Translations under genes and position numbers: made by a program
Shown here: piece by piece, positions 15,456-23,294 of the stretch
How the letters are laid out: every line of letters begins with the position of its first letter
Position numbering within the stretch: the first letter of the stretch is position 1
The notes under the pieces: generated by a model
What the model was told of the DNA's origin: nothing
Database searches by the model: none
Seen by the model: the letters and a program-made list of their open reading frames with translations, nothing else
DNA from: JAHRAW01 sp965262585
GTDB lineage: Bacteria > Pseudomonadota > Gammaproteobacteria > Arenicellales > Poriferihabitantaceae
NCBI GenBank assembly: GCA_965262585.1
Contig: OZ253546.1
Span: 806,001-870,000 of the forward strand
Length of the DNA stretch: 64,000 nucleotides
Reading direction: 5' to 3'

Positions 15456-17315
15456 CTACCGCCCGCGCATAAACCATTTGTCTATCTCCGGTAGCGACAC
15501 GCTCATCCAGGTGGGGCGGCCGTGGTTGCATTGGCCGGAGCGTTCGACTTGTTCCATTTGTCGTAGCAGGGCGTTCATTTCGGTGTGTGTGAGTTTTCGG
15601 TTGGCGCGCACTGAGCCGTGGCAGGCGACGCTGGAGAGAATTTCGTGTTGGGCGTTGGTGATGCGGTCTGAACTGCCGTGTTCCAGTAAATCTGAAAGCA
15701 CATCGCGCACCAGTGCCTCGATGTCGGTCTTGACCAGCAGTTCGGGCACGGCGCGCACCGCCAGTTGTTCGTCGCCGATGCGGTCGAGGTCAAATCCCAG
15801 GGAGGCGAATACTTCGGTAAATTGTTCCGCGGCTTCGGCTTCAGGGCGGCTGACGATGATGCTGATCGGCACTAGCAACGGCTGGCTGCCGGTGGATTTT
15901 TGGTCGGCTTGTTGTTTGAGGGTTTCGTAGGTAATGCGTTCGTGGGCGGCGTGCATGTCGACCATAATCAACCCGTCCTGATTCTCGGCGAGAATATAAA
16001 TTCCCTTCAACTGCGCCAACGCATAGCCCATGGGCGGCGTTTCCGCACCGTCTTCATCGCGCATACCCGCTGCTACGCCACCTCCGGGAGTCGCACCATC
16101 CGCAAGTTCGGCGGCGGAACGATGGAGCGCGTCATAGTTCTCCATTTGCTCGGCTACCAGCATGCGAATGTTGCGTTGCGCCGCAACCGAACCCGCGCCT
16201 TGCTGAGCACCGGTGGCGCGTAACTGGCCAACTGCCGTGGGGGTCGGCAAGGCAATCCCGCCCTCTTCCGGGCTTAGGCCGGCGATGACCCGGTGCAGGG
16301 TTCGATAGATGTAGTCGTGGACTGCGCGGCTATCGCGAAACCGCACTTCGCTTTTGGCGGGATGCACATTGACGTCCACCAAGTTGGGGCGGATTTGGAA
16401 AAACAGTACGAAGGTCGGATGACGGCCGTGGTACAACACATCGTTATATGCGCGCCGCACCGCATGGGCGATCAGGTTGTCGCGCACCGCACGCCGGTTC
16501 ACAAAGAAGTGTTGCAAGTCGCGCTGGCTGCGGGAAAAAGTCGGCAATCCCATCCAGCCTTCCAGTTTCATAATTTCAACTTCATCTTCGAAGTAGACGC
16601 ACTGTTCGGCGAATGGTTTGCCGCAAATACTGGCGATGCGCTCTGAACGCTCCGCCGGGGTGCGCGCCGGTGCGGCGTGAAACACTTGCTTGCCGTCGTG
16701 CACAAAACTGATGTCCAGATGAAAGCGGCTGAGGGCGATACGCCGCACCACTTCGTCAAGGTGTTTTAGTTCGGTCTTTTCAGCGCGCAGAAACTTTCGC
16801 CGTGCCGGGGTGTTGTAAAAAAGATCGGCGGCCTCCACCGTGGTGCCGAGCGGATGCGGAACGGGTTTGGCGGCGGAAATATCCGCGCCGCCGTGGCAAG
16901 CCACCTGAAACCCGCTCGCCGTCTCCGACACTCTGGAACTCAAAGTCAGCCTCGACACCGCCGCGATGCTGGGTAATGCCTCGCCGCGAAAACCGAGGGT
17001 GCTAACGGTAAACAAGTCGTCGAATCTCGTCAGTTTGCTGGTGGCGTGGCGAGACAACGCGAGTTGCACCTGTGCTTCGGGAATGCCGATGCCGTTATCG
17101 CGCACTTTGATCTGCTTGAGGCCACCGCGCTCGGCGTGCACTTGAATTTGTGTGGCACCGGCGTCCACGCTGTTTTCCAGCAGTTCCTTCAACAACGACG
17201 CCGGGCGTTCGATAACTTCACCGGCGGCGATCTGGTTAATGAGCCGGTCGTCCAGTTGAATGATGTCGGCGCGTTCATTGGCGCGTTCATCTGCGCGTTC
17301 ATTGGCGATTGACAT
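15456..17315 (-). CDS. mutL: DNA mismatch repair protein MutL
   Basis: 619 residues from ATG 17315, chosen because GGAGG lies seven bases upstream; an in-frame codon at 17336 is less likely. The N-terminal GHKL ATPase shows NSVDAGATQ, DNGIGI, GFRGEALPS and NTPARRKFL. The C-terminal half keeps the nicking-endonuclease motif as DMHAAHERITYE, plus ACHGSVRANR and CNHGRPTW, so this MutL probably nicks DNA itself, unlike E. coli MutL. The N-terminus has a duplicated acidic stretch, NERADERANERAD, caused by a short DNA repeat. It overlaps amiC by 17 bases. Confidence 0.95.
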   Translation of the reverse strand: MSIANERADERANERADIIQLDDRLINQIAAGEVIERPASLLKELLENSVDAGATQIQVHAERGGLKQIKVRDNGIGIPEAQVQLALSRHATSKLTRFDDLFTVSTLGFRGEALPSIAAVSRLTLSSRVSETASGFQVACHGGADISAAKPVPHPLGTTVEAADLFYNTPARRKFLRAEKTELKHLDEVVRRIALSRFHLDISFVHDGKQVFHAAPARTPAERSERIASICGKPFAEQCVYFEDEVEIMKLEGWMGLPTFSRSQRDLQHFFVNRRAVRDNLIAHAVRRAYNDVLYHGRHPTFVLFFQIRPNLVDVNVHPAKSEVRFRDSRAVHDYIYRTLHRVIAGLSPEEGGIALPTPTAVGQLRATGAQQGAGSVAAQRNIRMLVAEQMENYDALHRSAAELADGATPGGGVAAGMRDEDGAETPPMGYALAQLKGIYILAENQDGLIMVDMHAAHERITYETLKQQADQKSTGSQPLLVPISIIVSRPEAEAAEQFTEVFASLGFDLDRIGDEQLAVRAVPELLVKTDIEALVRDVLSDLLEHGSSDRITNAQHEILSSVACHGSVRANRKLTHTEMNALLRQMEQVERSGQCNHGRPTWMSVSLPEIDKWFMRGR

Positions 17316-18498
17316 AACGTCCTCCGTTTTTTTCAAAATAACGTTTTATGCCGTTGACAATAGCCACGGCGATTCGCGACTGATGCGCGGAACTCATCAG
17401 TAGTTTTTCCTCTTGCGGGTTGGTGATATACGCAGTTTCCACGAGGATCGAAGGGATGTCCGGCGATTTCAGCACCACGAAACCGGCTTGCTCCACCCGC
17501 TCGCTATGCACCCGCCCGATTTTTTCCAACTCTTTCAACACATCCCGACCAAAACTGATGGATTCGCTGATGGTCTTGGACATCGACAAATCCAGCAACA
17601 CCCCGGCCAACTGGTTGTCCTTATCCGCCAGACTGACGCCGCCCACGAGGTCCGCTGCGTTCTCTTTATTGGCAAGCCACTTGGCGGTCTCGCTGGAGGC
17701 ACCGCGCTGGGACAACGCATACACGGACGCACCTCGCGCCGATTGATTCTTGAATGCATCGGCGTGAATGGAAACAAACAGATCCGCCTGATGGCTGCGC
17801 GCTATGCGCGTACGTTTGCGCAGGGGAATGTAATAATCCGAGGCGCGAGTTAACTCGGCGCGCATGCCGGGTTGTTTGTCGATACGGGCTTTCAATTTCT
17901 TGGCGATTTGCAGAACCACATTTTTCTCATATGTGCGCCGACCCACGGCCCCCGGATCTTCTCCGCCGTGTCCGGGGTCCACCAAAATCAGCAGTTCCGA
18001 TTTGGATCTGGGTTTGACCGGGAGCGGCGACGGCTGCGCTTGCTTGTCTGCTTCCACCACGGCATCGCGATGATAAAAATCCACCACCAGACGATATTGA
18101 TACCCGCCGCCGGGTTTGAGCATCTGAACGAAATAGCGAACCGGCCGGTTCAGGTCGAACACCAGCCGTGTAGTATTTTTTTTCGGAGTGCCGTGGCGAA
18201 TGCGGCGAATAAACTGCCCGGTGATGTCCGGCCCCGGGAGCGTGCTATTGACTCGCACGCTGGCGAGGTCAATCACCACCCGCGAGGGATTTTTCAACTC
18301 GAACACATTGAAGGGCGTCCGCCGATCCATATCGAAAACGATACGCGAGCGATCCGGCGCATGCCACAAACGAACATCCTTAATGCTTGCCGAGGAACCC
18401 CCCCCGCCCCGGCTCGATACACTGGCCTGATTGCCGCCGCAACCTTGCAAGCCGAGACCAATCAGCAGCATGAGCGGCAACAGGTATCTGCGGTTCAT
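17299..18498 (-). CDS. amiC: N-acetylmuramoyl-L-alanine amidase with AMIN domain, probable lipoprotein
   Basis: 399 residues from ATG 18498, chosen because it overlaps the tsaE stop as ATGA; another ATG lies at 18513. The enzyme splits septal peptidoglycan during cell separation. The signal sequence ends in LQGC at residues 17-20, a lipobox, so the protein is predicted to be a lipoprotein. An AMIN domain (about 45-145) targets the septum, and an Amidase_3 domain follows with zinc-site motifs DPGHGGEDPGAV, RTYEKNVVLQI and VSIHADAF, and the late glutamate in ILVETAYITNP. Most AmiC proteins are soluble periplasmic Tat substrates, so the lipobox is slightly unusual. Confidence 0.92.
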   Translation of the reverse strand: MNRRYLLPLMLLIGLGLQGCGGNQASVSSRGGGGSSASIKDVRLWHAPDRSRIVFDMDRRTPFNVFELKNPSRVVIDLASVRVNSTLPGPDITGQFIRRIRHGTPKKNTTRLVFDLNRPVRYFVQMLKPGGGYQYRLVVDFYHRDAVVEADKQAQPSPLPVKPRSKSELLILVDPGHGGEDPGAVGRRTYEKNVVLQIAKKLKARIDKQPGMRAELTRASDYYIPLRKRTRIARSHQADLFVSIHADAFKNQSARGASVYALSQRGASSETAKWLANKENAADLVGGVSLADKDNQLAGVLLDLSMSKTISESISFGRDVLKELEKIGRVHSERVEQAGFVVLKSPDIPSILVETAYITNPQEEKLLMSSAHQSRIAVAIVNGIKRYFEKNGGRYVNRQ

Positions 18499-18968
18499 TG
18501 CGGTTTCGGGCATGGTAGTAGGGACGCGTCGTTGGCCGGGCGGACTTGCACTCGCCGGCCGTGCTGCGGATCGCCGTTCAGGTCGCCGTTCAGGCAGCGA
18601 ATATCAACCTGAAAATCCGGAGTCGGCAGTTGCCCGACGCCCCGCTCCGGCCATTCCACCAGCAGCGTAGACGATGCATCCAACAGGTCGCGCAATCCAG
18701 TCATCTCCAGTTCGGCGGGTTGCGCCAATCGGAACAAGTCAACATGATACACATCGCCCCCCGGCAACGGGTAATGCTCAACCAGCGTATAGGTCGGGCT
18801 GGTCACCGCGCCGTCGTGGCCCAGACCGTTGAGAATTCCCCGCGCCAGCGTAGTCTTGCCGGCCCCAAGGTCGCCGACAAGGAACACCACGTTGCCAGCC
18901 AGTTGGCTCGCCCAGCAACCGCCCAGTTCCAGCATGGCCGCTTCCGAAGGAATATCAAAAGATTGCAT
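18495..18968 (-). CDS. tsaE: tRNA threonylcarbamoyladenosine biosynthesis ATPase TsaE
   Basis: 157 residues from ATG 18968; the frame extends to 19025, but those residues are hydrophobic and unlike the family. TsaE works with TsaB and TsaD to make t6A37 in ANN-decoding tRNAs. The P-loop GDLGAGKTTLARGIL is clear, followed by TSPTYTLVEHY and HVDLFRL, all typical. It is the first gene of tsaE-amiC-mutL, with overlapping stops and starts throughout. Confidence 0.94.
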   Translation of the reverse strand: MQSFDIPSEAAMLELGGCWASQLAGNVVFLVGDLGAGKTTLARGILNGLGHDGAVTSPTYTLVEHYPLPGGDVYHVDLFRLAQPAELEMTGLRDLLDASSTLLVEWPERGVGQLPTPDFQVDIRCLNGDLNGDPQHGRRVQVRPANDASLLPCPKPQ

Positions 18969-19079
18969 ACCGAATAAAAAGTGCCGGAAAATTAACCACA
19001 CCAAGACGGCTAACCGCCCCACCAACCCCGCATTTTAGCATTTCACCCGCCGCAGTATGCATCCACCGCATAAGAACCC

Positions 19080-19254
19080 ACCGCGACCTGTCCGATCTCG
19101 TAGGGACAAGCCCCTGTGCCTGTCCGAAGCGGCGGAGTTGCTCATTAAAAGGAGCGGCTTGCGCCGTGTTTATTCGACTGGATTCCCGCCTACGAGGGAA
19201 TGACGACGAGGGGGAATTATCCAAATCCGTCATTTCCGCGAAATCTGGAATCTA
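19080..19254. repeat. Fragments of dispersed repeats between tsaE and the small membrane protein gene
   Basis: The gap upstream of tsaE holds two repeat scraps. At 19080-19135, GACCTGTCC and TAGGGACA words resemble the hairpin after mobA. At 19181-19252, CTGGATTCCCGCC with GAGGGAATGACG and then GTCATTTCCGCG with CTGGAATC are degenerate relatives of the ATTCCCG hairpins of the large arrays. No gene is visible here. Confidence 0.55.
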
Positions 19255-19294
19255 GTGCAACATATCATTGGGGGACAAATTTCCTATCCGTTTT

Positions 19295-19528
19295 TTACCC
19301 GCCGACTATGTCCGCCCAATAATAACGCCCGATACCGTAAATGTATAACAAGGCAAAAATAACGTTAATCCATTTCAGTTGTTTTTCGGTGTGGAGCCAT
19401 CCGCAATACACCCAGATCAAACAAAACGGCAACGAGATGAACATCGTGTAGGGATACCAGTCCTGCACCACGGCGATGGAGCTGAGAATCCCCAGTGCCA
19501 GCGCAATCCATTTTAATTTTTGTTCCAA
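19295..19528 (-). CDS. Small polytopic membrane protein, 77 residues
   Basis: The product begins MEQKLKWIALALGILSSIAV and has three hydrophobic stretches, about residues 6-20, 26-44 and 55-70, separated by short loops with EKQLKW. It is Trp- and Tyr-rich. I do not recognise the family. The gene ends about 40 bases before repeat remnants and lies 21 bases downstream of the GntR gene on the same strand, so it may be co-transcribed with it. A role in the sulfonate system is possible but unsupported. Confidence 0.6.
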   Translation of the reverse strand: MEQKLKWIALALGILSSIAVVQDWYPYTMFISLPFCLIWVYCGWLHTEKQLKWINVIFALLYIYGIGRYYWADIVGG

Positions 19529-19549
19529 GTTGGTTTCTTTCGCTTCGGT

Positions 19550-20317
19550 TTATTCGAGATTATTCAAGTAATGGTGATGCTCGGTGTTGCATCGGCTCAG
19601 GCGCCATTCTAGCGGTATGTTCTCATGGCCGATGGCGATGCGGTCGATTTCCAGTAGGGGGTGGCCGGGTTTAACTTGTAGGTGGCGGGCGTCATCGGTG
19701 CCGGCGGCGACTGCTTTTAATTGTTCGATGGCGCTGATGACGGCCAGGTCGAAGTGGGTTTCGTAGTAGCGGTATAGGGTGTTGGGCAAGTCCGCCGGTG
19801 CATGGTTTTCGATATCGCCGAAGCGTTTGGCGGGCAGTGTAATCCGTTCAAAAATAATCGGGTCGTGGTTGATGGTGCGCACCCGCACGATGCGAATTAC
19901 TTGCTCGTTGTGGGCGAGGCGCAACTTGCGCCGCTCCGGGGCGTTGGCGTGGTCTTTGCCGAAGGACACCACGGTGCTGTCCGGCAGAGTGCGATGGCCG
20001 TTGTCGTCGGCGATGTGAAAAAAATGAAACAGCGCACGGTCCACCGTGTGGGTCGCCACGTAGGTGCCTTTGCCTTGCTGGCGCACCAGCAGGTTCTGGG
20101 CGGTGATTTCGTCGAGGGCTTTCCTGACCGTGCCCTGACTTACTCCAAACAACTCCGCCAGCCGTGGTTCGCTGGGCAACAGATCCCCCGGCTTGAACTG
20201 ATTTTTGGCCATGCGCTCCAGTATCAACGCCTTGACCTGCAGGTACAATGGCTGAAAATCTGGCCTAAAATCTGGCCTAAAATCTGCGTGACTGGCTGTT
20301 TTTTTGCGGTTTTTCAT
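19550..20317 (-). CDS. GntR-family transcriptional regulator (HutC/UTRA type)
   Basis: 255 residues from ATG 20317; a TTG at 20329 is an alternative. The winged helix is near residues 22-85, with PLYLQVKALILERM, LPSEPRLAELFGVSQGTVRK and RQQGKGTYV. The C-terminal half matches UTRA effector domains (FERITLPAKRF, then PLLEIDRIAI). It is divergent from suyA and most likely senses a sulfonate or its breakdown product. The N-terminus has a repeated DFRP/DFRP/DFQP peptide from a threefold repeat of about 12 bases in the DNA, a slippage scar. Regulation of suyAB is inferred from position and the operator-like palindrome between them. Confidence 0.88.
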   Translation of the reverse strand: MKNRKKTASHADFRPDFRPDFQPLYLQVKALILERMAKNQFKPGDLLPSEPRLAELFGVSQGTVRKALDEITAQNLLVRQQGKGTYVATHTVDRALFHFFHIADDNGHRTLPDSTVVSFGKDHANAPERRKLRLAHNEQVIRIVRVRTINHDPIIFERITLPAKRFGDIENHAPADLPNTLYRYYETHFDLAVISAIEQLKAVAAGTDDARHLQVKPGHPLLEIDRIAIGHENIPLEWRLSRCNTEHHHYLNNLE

Positions 20318-20368
20318 AAGGTCGGGCAAAATGAGGGGGCCGCTGCGCTTTACATCGGTGTGCCATAC

Positions 20369-20409
20369 TTGATAGATTTACCAAATTCTTATATAAGATA
20401 CAAGAATTT
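20369..20409. promoter_or_regulatory. Divergent promoters with overlapping operator palindrome
   Basis: On the plus strand TTGATA (20369-20374) and TATAAG (20392-20397) are 17 bases apart and point at suyA. On the minus strand TTGTAT (20403-20398) and TAAATC (20380-20375) are also 17 apart and point at the GntR gene. Across both lies the perfect 12-base palindrome TCTTATATAAGA (20387-20398), nested with a wider inverted repeat AAATTCTT (20383-20390) / AAGAATTT (20402-20409). A dimeric GntR protein bound here would block both promoters, giving repression of the operon and autoregulation. Binding is inferred. Confidence 0.6.
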
Positions 20410-20443
20410 TACCGTTGCCGTTGGTGAGGAAAGCAATAAAATC

Positions 20444-20776
20444 GTGAACAAAGCCGTCAAAAAGCCCCCTAGCCGTGCGTCCAGTGCCGCCAATGTCCCG
20501 GATTTTCTGGTCCACGACGACCGGGATGATGCCGGGGTGGTGGTGGTGGAAGGCGTGGAATCTGGGCAGATGCTTTGCGGCTGGTTCATGGAAACCGACC
20601 GCACCACCGAGATCAAAACCCTCGGCCCCATTCCCCTGGGCCACAAGGTCGCCCTGCGGGACATCGCCGAAGGCGACGATGTGCTGAAATACGGCGAAGT
20701 TATTGGCCGGGCATGCGCCGACATTCCCGCCGGCAGTCACCTGCACGTCCACAACACCAAAACCAAGAAGTGGTAA
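20444..20776 (+). CDS. suyA: (2R)-sulfolactate sulfo-lyase, small subunit
   Basis: 110 residues from GTG 20444; a GAGGA sequence lies 13 bases upstream, somewhat far. The frame runs much further upstream but overlaps the GntR gene and is not coding there. The protein is a small SAF-domain subunit of the UxaA-like family: FLVHDDRDDAGVVVV, then TLGPIPLGHKVALRDIAEGD and the C-terminal HNTKTKKW, all typical of SuyA. With SuyB it splits sulfolactate to pyruvate and sulfite. It starts the sulfonate operon and ends eight bases before suyB. Confidence 0.88.
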   Translation: MNKAVKKPPSRASSAANVPDFLVHDDRDDAGVVVVEGVESGQMLCGWFMETDRTTEIKTLGPIPLGHKVALRDIAEGDDVLKYGEVIGRACADIPAGSHLHVHNTKTKKW

Positions 20777-20784
20777 TCCCGAAA

Positions 20785-21972
20785 ATGGCCGAAGCCTCAA
20801 CCGCAAAAATCCCCAATATTTTTGGCTTCAAGCGCGAAAACGGTCGAGTGGGGATACGCAATCATGTAGTCATCCTGCCTCTTGACGACCTTTCCAACGC
20901 CGCTTGCGAAGCGGTCGCCAACAACATTCAAGGCACGCTGGCGATTCCCCACGCCTATGGCCGGTTACAATTCGGCAAGGATCTTGAACTGCATTTTCGC
21001 ACCCTGATTGGCACCGGCGCCAACCCCAATGTCGCGGCGGTGGTGGTCATCGGCATTGAACCCGAATGGACGCAAGTTATCGTCGATGGCATCAGCAAAA
21101 CCGGCAAACCGGTGAGTGGTTTTTCCATCGAGCGCAACGGCGACATCAACACCATCGCCGCCGCCAGCCGTGCGGCCAAAGAATATGTGCATATCGCCTC
21201 GGAATACCGGCGCGAGGAATGCCCGTTTTCGGATGTCTGGGTGTCGCACAAATGCGGCGAATCCGACACCACTTCGGGCATCGCTTCCAATCCCACGGTG
21301 GGGAATTTCGTTGATAAAACCGACGCCATGGGCCTCACCAACTGCTTCTCGGAGACCTCGGAAATCACCGGCGCGGAACACATCTGCCGCACCCGTGGGA
21401 GCACGCAGGAAGTCGGCGACAAGTGGTATGCCACTTGGAAAGCGTACATGGACGAAGTCATCGAACCCCACAAAACTTCGGATCTATCCGACAGCCAACC
21501 CACCAAGGGCAACATCGCCGGTGGCCTGACTACCATCGAGGAAAAAGCCCTCGGCAACCTGCAAAAAATCGGCAAAAACGCAAAGTATATCGACGTGTTG
21601 CAACCCGCCGAAACCCCGGCCAAAGGTCCGGGCTTGTATTTTATGGACACCTCCTCGGCGGCCGCCGAATGCGTAACCCTGAAAGCCGCCGCCGGTTTTG
21701 TGGTGCACTGTTTCCCCACCGGACAGGGCAACATCATCGGCCACCCCACCGAACCGGTGATCAAAATCACCGCCAACCCGCGCACCGTGCGCACCATGGG
21801 CGAGCATATTGATGTGGACGTGTCGGCCATCCTGCGCCGGGAAATGACCCTCGACGAAGCCGGCGATGCGCTGCTGGACATGGTCATTAGAACCTGCAAC
21901 GGCCGCCTGACCGCCGCCGAAGCACTCGGCCACCGGGAATTTGTGCTCACTAAACTATATCGCAGCGCATGA
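20785..21972 (+). CDS. suyB: (2R)-sulfolactate sulfo-lyase, large subunit
   Basis: 395 residues from ATG 20785. It belongs to the UxaA/altronate dehydratase large-domain family, with RVGIRNHVVILPLDDLSN near the start and the likely iron-site cysteine in HKCGESDTTSG. LYFMDTSSAAAEC and GQGNIIGHP are typical of SuyB proteins. The reaction releases sulfite and pyruvate from sulfolactate in the cytoplasm. Altronate or galactarate dehydratase is the main alternative, but pairing with a SuyA-type subunit, a TRAP system and HpsN-like dehydrogenase favours SuyB. No sulfite oxidase or exporter is visible in the window. Confidence 0.88.
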   Translation: MAEASTAKIPNIFGFKRENGRVGIRNHVVILPLDDLSNAACEAVANNIQGTLAIPHAYGRLQFGKDLELHFRTLIGTGANPNVAAVVVIGIEPEWTQVIVDGISKTGKPVSGFSIERNGDINTIAAASRAAKEYVHIASEYRREECPFSDVWVSHKCGESDTTSGIASNPTVGNFVDKTDAMGLTNCFSETSEITGAEHICRTRGSTQEVGDKWYATWKAYMDEVIEPHKTSDLSDSQPTKGNIAGGLTTIEEKALGNLQKIGKNAKYIDVLQPAETPAKGPGLYFMDTSSAAAECVTLKAAAGFVVHCFPTGQGNIIGHPTEPVIKITANPRTVRTMGEHIDVDVSAILRREMTLDEAGDALLDMVIRTCNGRLTAAEALGHREFVLTKLYRSA

Positions 21973-22010
21973 GTGGCACATGCACAACGCCGACCACCCT
22001 TTTCACCCCG

Positions 22011-22029
22011 ATGAAACGCATCGTTTCAT
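22011..22029 (+). other. Intergenic hairpin between suyB and the TRAP binding protein gene
   Basis: ATGAAACG (22011-22018) and CGTTTCAT (22022-22029) form a perfect eight-base stem with a three-base loop, followed by TATTATTT rather than a clean T-run. It may be a weak terminator or an RNA stability element setting different levels for the enzyme and the abundant periplasmic protein. Confidence 0.4.
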
Positions 22030-22083
22030 TATTATTTCGAAGCCAAACTCTATTATGAGTATCACCAACCCGGGAGATTGAAG

Positions 22084-23223
22084 ATGTTAAAAAGTCACAA
22101 ACTACTCGTCGCCGCTATCGCCAGTTTATTGGTATTGGTCGGTTGCACCGAAGACGAGAAAAAAGTCACACAGCAGACCACTGAACCAACGGAAAAAAAC
22201 GTGGTAACCATCCGCGTGCAGTCGGTGCTGCCCACCAAGGCGGACGAAATCGTGATGGTCAAAGATTTCGCCGCCAACGTGGCTGCGCTGACCAACGGCG
22301 AAGTTCAGATTGAAGTGCTGCCCGCCGGGGCGATTGTCAGCGGTAAGGACATTCTCCCCGCCGTCGACAAAGGCCTGGTGGACGCAGGCTTCGCCTGGAC
22401 TCACTACTGGTCGGGCATTCACCCCGCCGCCATGCTATTCGGCTCGCCGGTTGCCGGCGCCGGCGTGGGCATTGACAACATCGCCTTTATTTCATGGTAT
22501 ATGAACGGCGGTGGGCGCGAACTGTATAACGAACTGTGGGACGAAATGGGCCTCAACATCAAGGGCCTGATGCTGCAACCGGTCGGACCGGAAGCACTCG
22601 GCTGGTTCAAGGAACCCATCAACAGCATGGAGGACTTCCGCAAATACCGCTTCCGCGCGCCGCCGGGAATTCCGGGGCAAACTTATACAGACATCGGCAT
22701 CGCAGCGGTGGCCATGGGCGGCGGCGACATTCTACCGGCACTCGAGAAAGGCACCATTGACGCCGCCGAGTGGTGCTGCCCCAAACCTGACAGCGTGTTC
22801 GGCTTTCATAAAGTGTTGAAGCACTATTATCTGCAGGGCCTGCATCAGGTCGTGGTGAACGCCGACATGTATATCAACGGCGACGTCTGGAACAGCCTCA
22901 CCGACCATCAGAAAAAAGCGATGGAAGTAGCGGCGGATGCTTCGCTGATTCGCTCCCTCTCCTACCGCATTTATGAAAACGGCAAGGCCCTGAAAGACCT
23001 CACCGAGAACCACGGCGTCATCCTGCACGACACGCCGGAGGATTACTTCCCGGCGTATATGAATGCGGCCAAGGCCAGCCTTCAGAAAAACTCCGAAGAA
23101 AACGCGTTTTTCAAAAAGGTATGGGATTCACAACGCGCCTTCGCCGAAATCGCCGTCCCATTCTGGGCCGGCGCGCAAACTTCCAACGCCAAATTGGGCA
23201 AGGCGTTTGCGGACCAGCAGTAA
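22084..23223 (+). CDS. dctP: TRAP transporter substrate-binding lipoprotein (DctP family), probable sulfonate uptake
   Basis: 379 residues from ATG 22084, with GGGAGA just upstream; the frame also has a TTG at 22078. The leader ends in LVLVGC, a lipobox, so the protein is probably lipid-anchored in the periplasm. DctP features include RVQSVLPTKADE, VEVLPAGAIV-like IEVLPAGAIVSGKD and the arginine motif KYRFRAPPGIPGQ that often binds carboxylate or sulfonate. EKGTIDAAEWCCP is typical of the TAXI/DctP fold. Position between SuyAB and the HpsN-like enzymes suggests DHPS or sulfolactate as ligand, like the HpsKLM TRAP systems of marine bacteria. A strong terminator follows. Confidence 0.9.
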   Translation: MLKSHKLLVAAIASLLVLVGCTEDEKKVTQQTTEPTEKNVVTIRVQSVLPTKADEIVMVKDFAANVAALTNGEVQIEVLPAGAIVSGKDILPAVDKGLVDAGFAWTHYWSGIHPAAMLFGSPVAGAGVGIDNIAFISWYMNGGGRELYNELWDEMGLNIKGLMLQPVGPEALGWFKEPINSMEDFRKYRFRAPPGIPGQTYTDIGIAAVAMGGGDILPALEKGTIDAAEWCCPKPDSVFGFHKVLKHYYLQGLHQVVVNADMYINGDVWNSLTDHQKKAMEVAADASLIRSLSYRIYENGKALKDLTENHGVILHDTPEDYFPAYMNAAKASLQKNSEENAFFKKVWDSQRAFAEIAVPFWAGAQTSNAKLGKAFADQQ

Positions 23224-23228
23224 GCATT

Positions 23229-23267
23229 AAAAAAACCGGCGGGTCGTTTGGCTCGCCGGTTTTTTTT
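23229..23267 (+). terminator. Intrinsic terminator after dctP
   Basis: ACCGGCG (near 23235-23241) pairs with CGCCGGT (23254-23260) across a 12-base loop, flanked by an A-run before and a T-run of seven or more after. The shape is that of a good rho-independent terminator, usable in either direction. It should lower expression of the following membrane genes relative to the binding protein, unless a second promoter lies downstream. Confidence 0.8.
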
Positions 23268-23294
23268 ATCTCCAAACCCGTGGCAACCAAGCCC

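Noticed and set aside
19802..20443. Long plus-strand frame continuing upstream of suyA
   Set aside because: It is antisense to the GntR gene; only the part after the GTG at 20444 matches SuyA.
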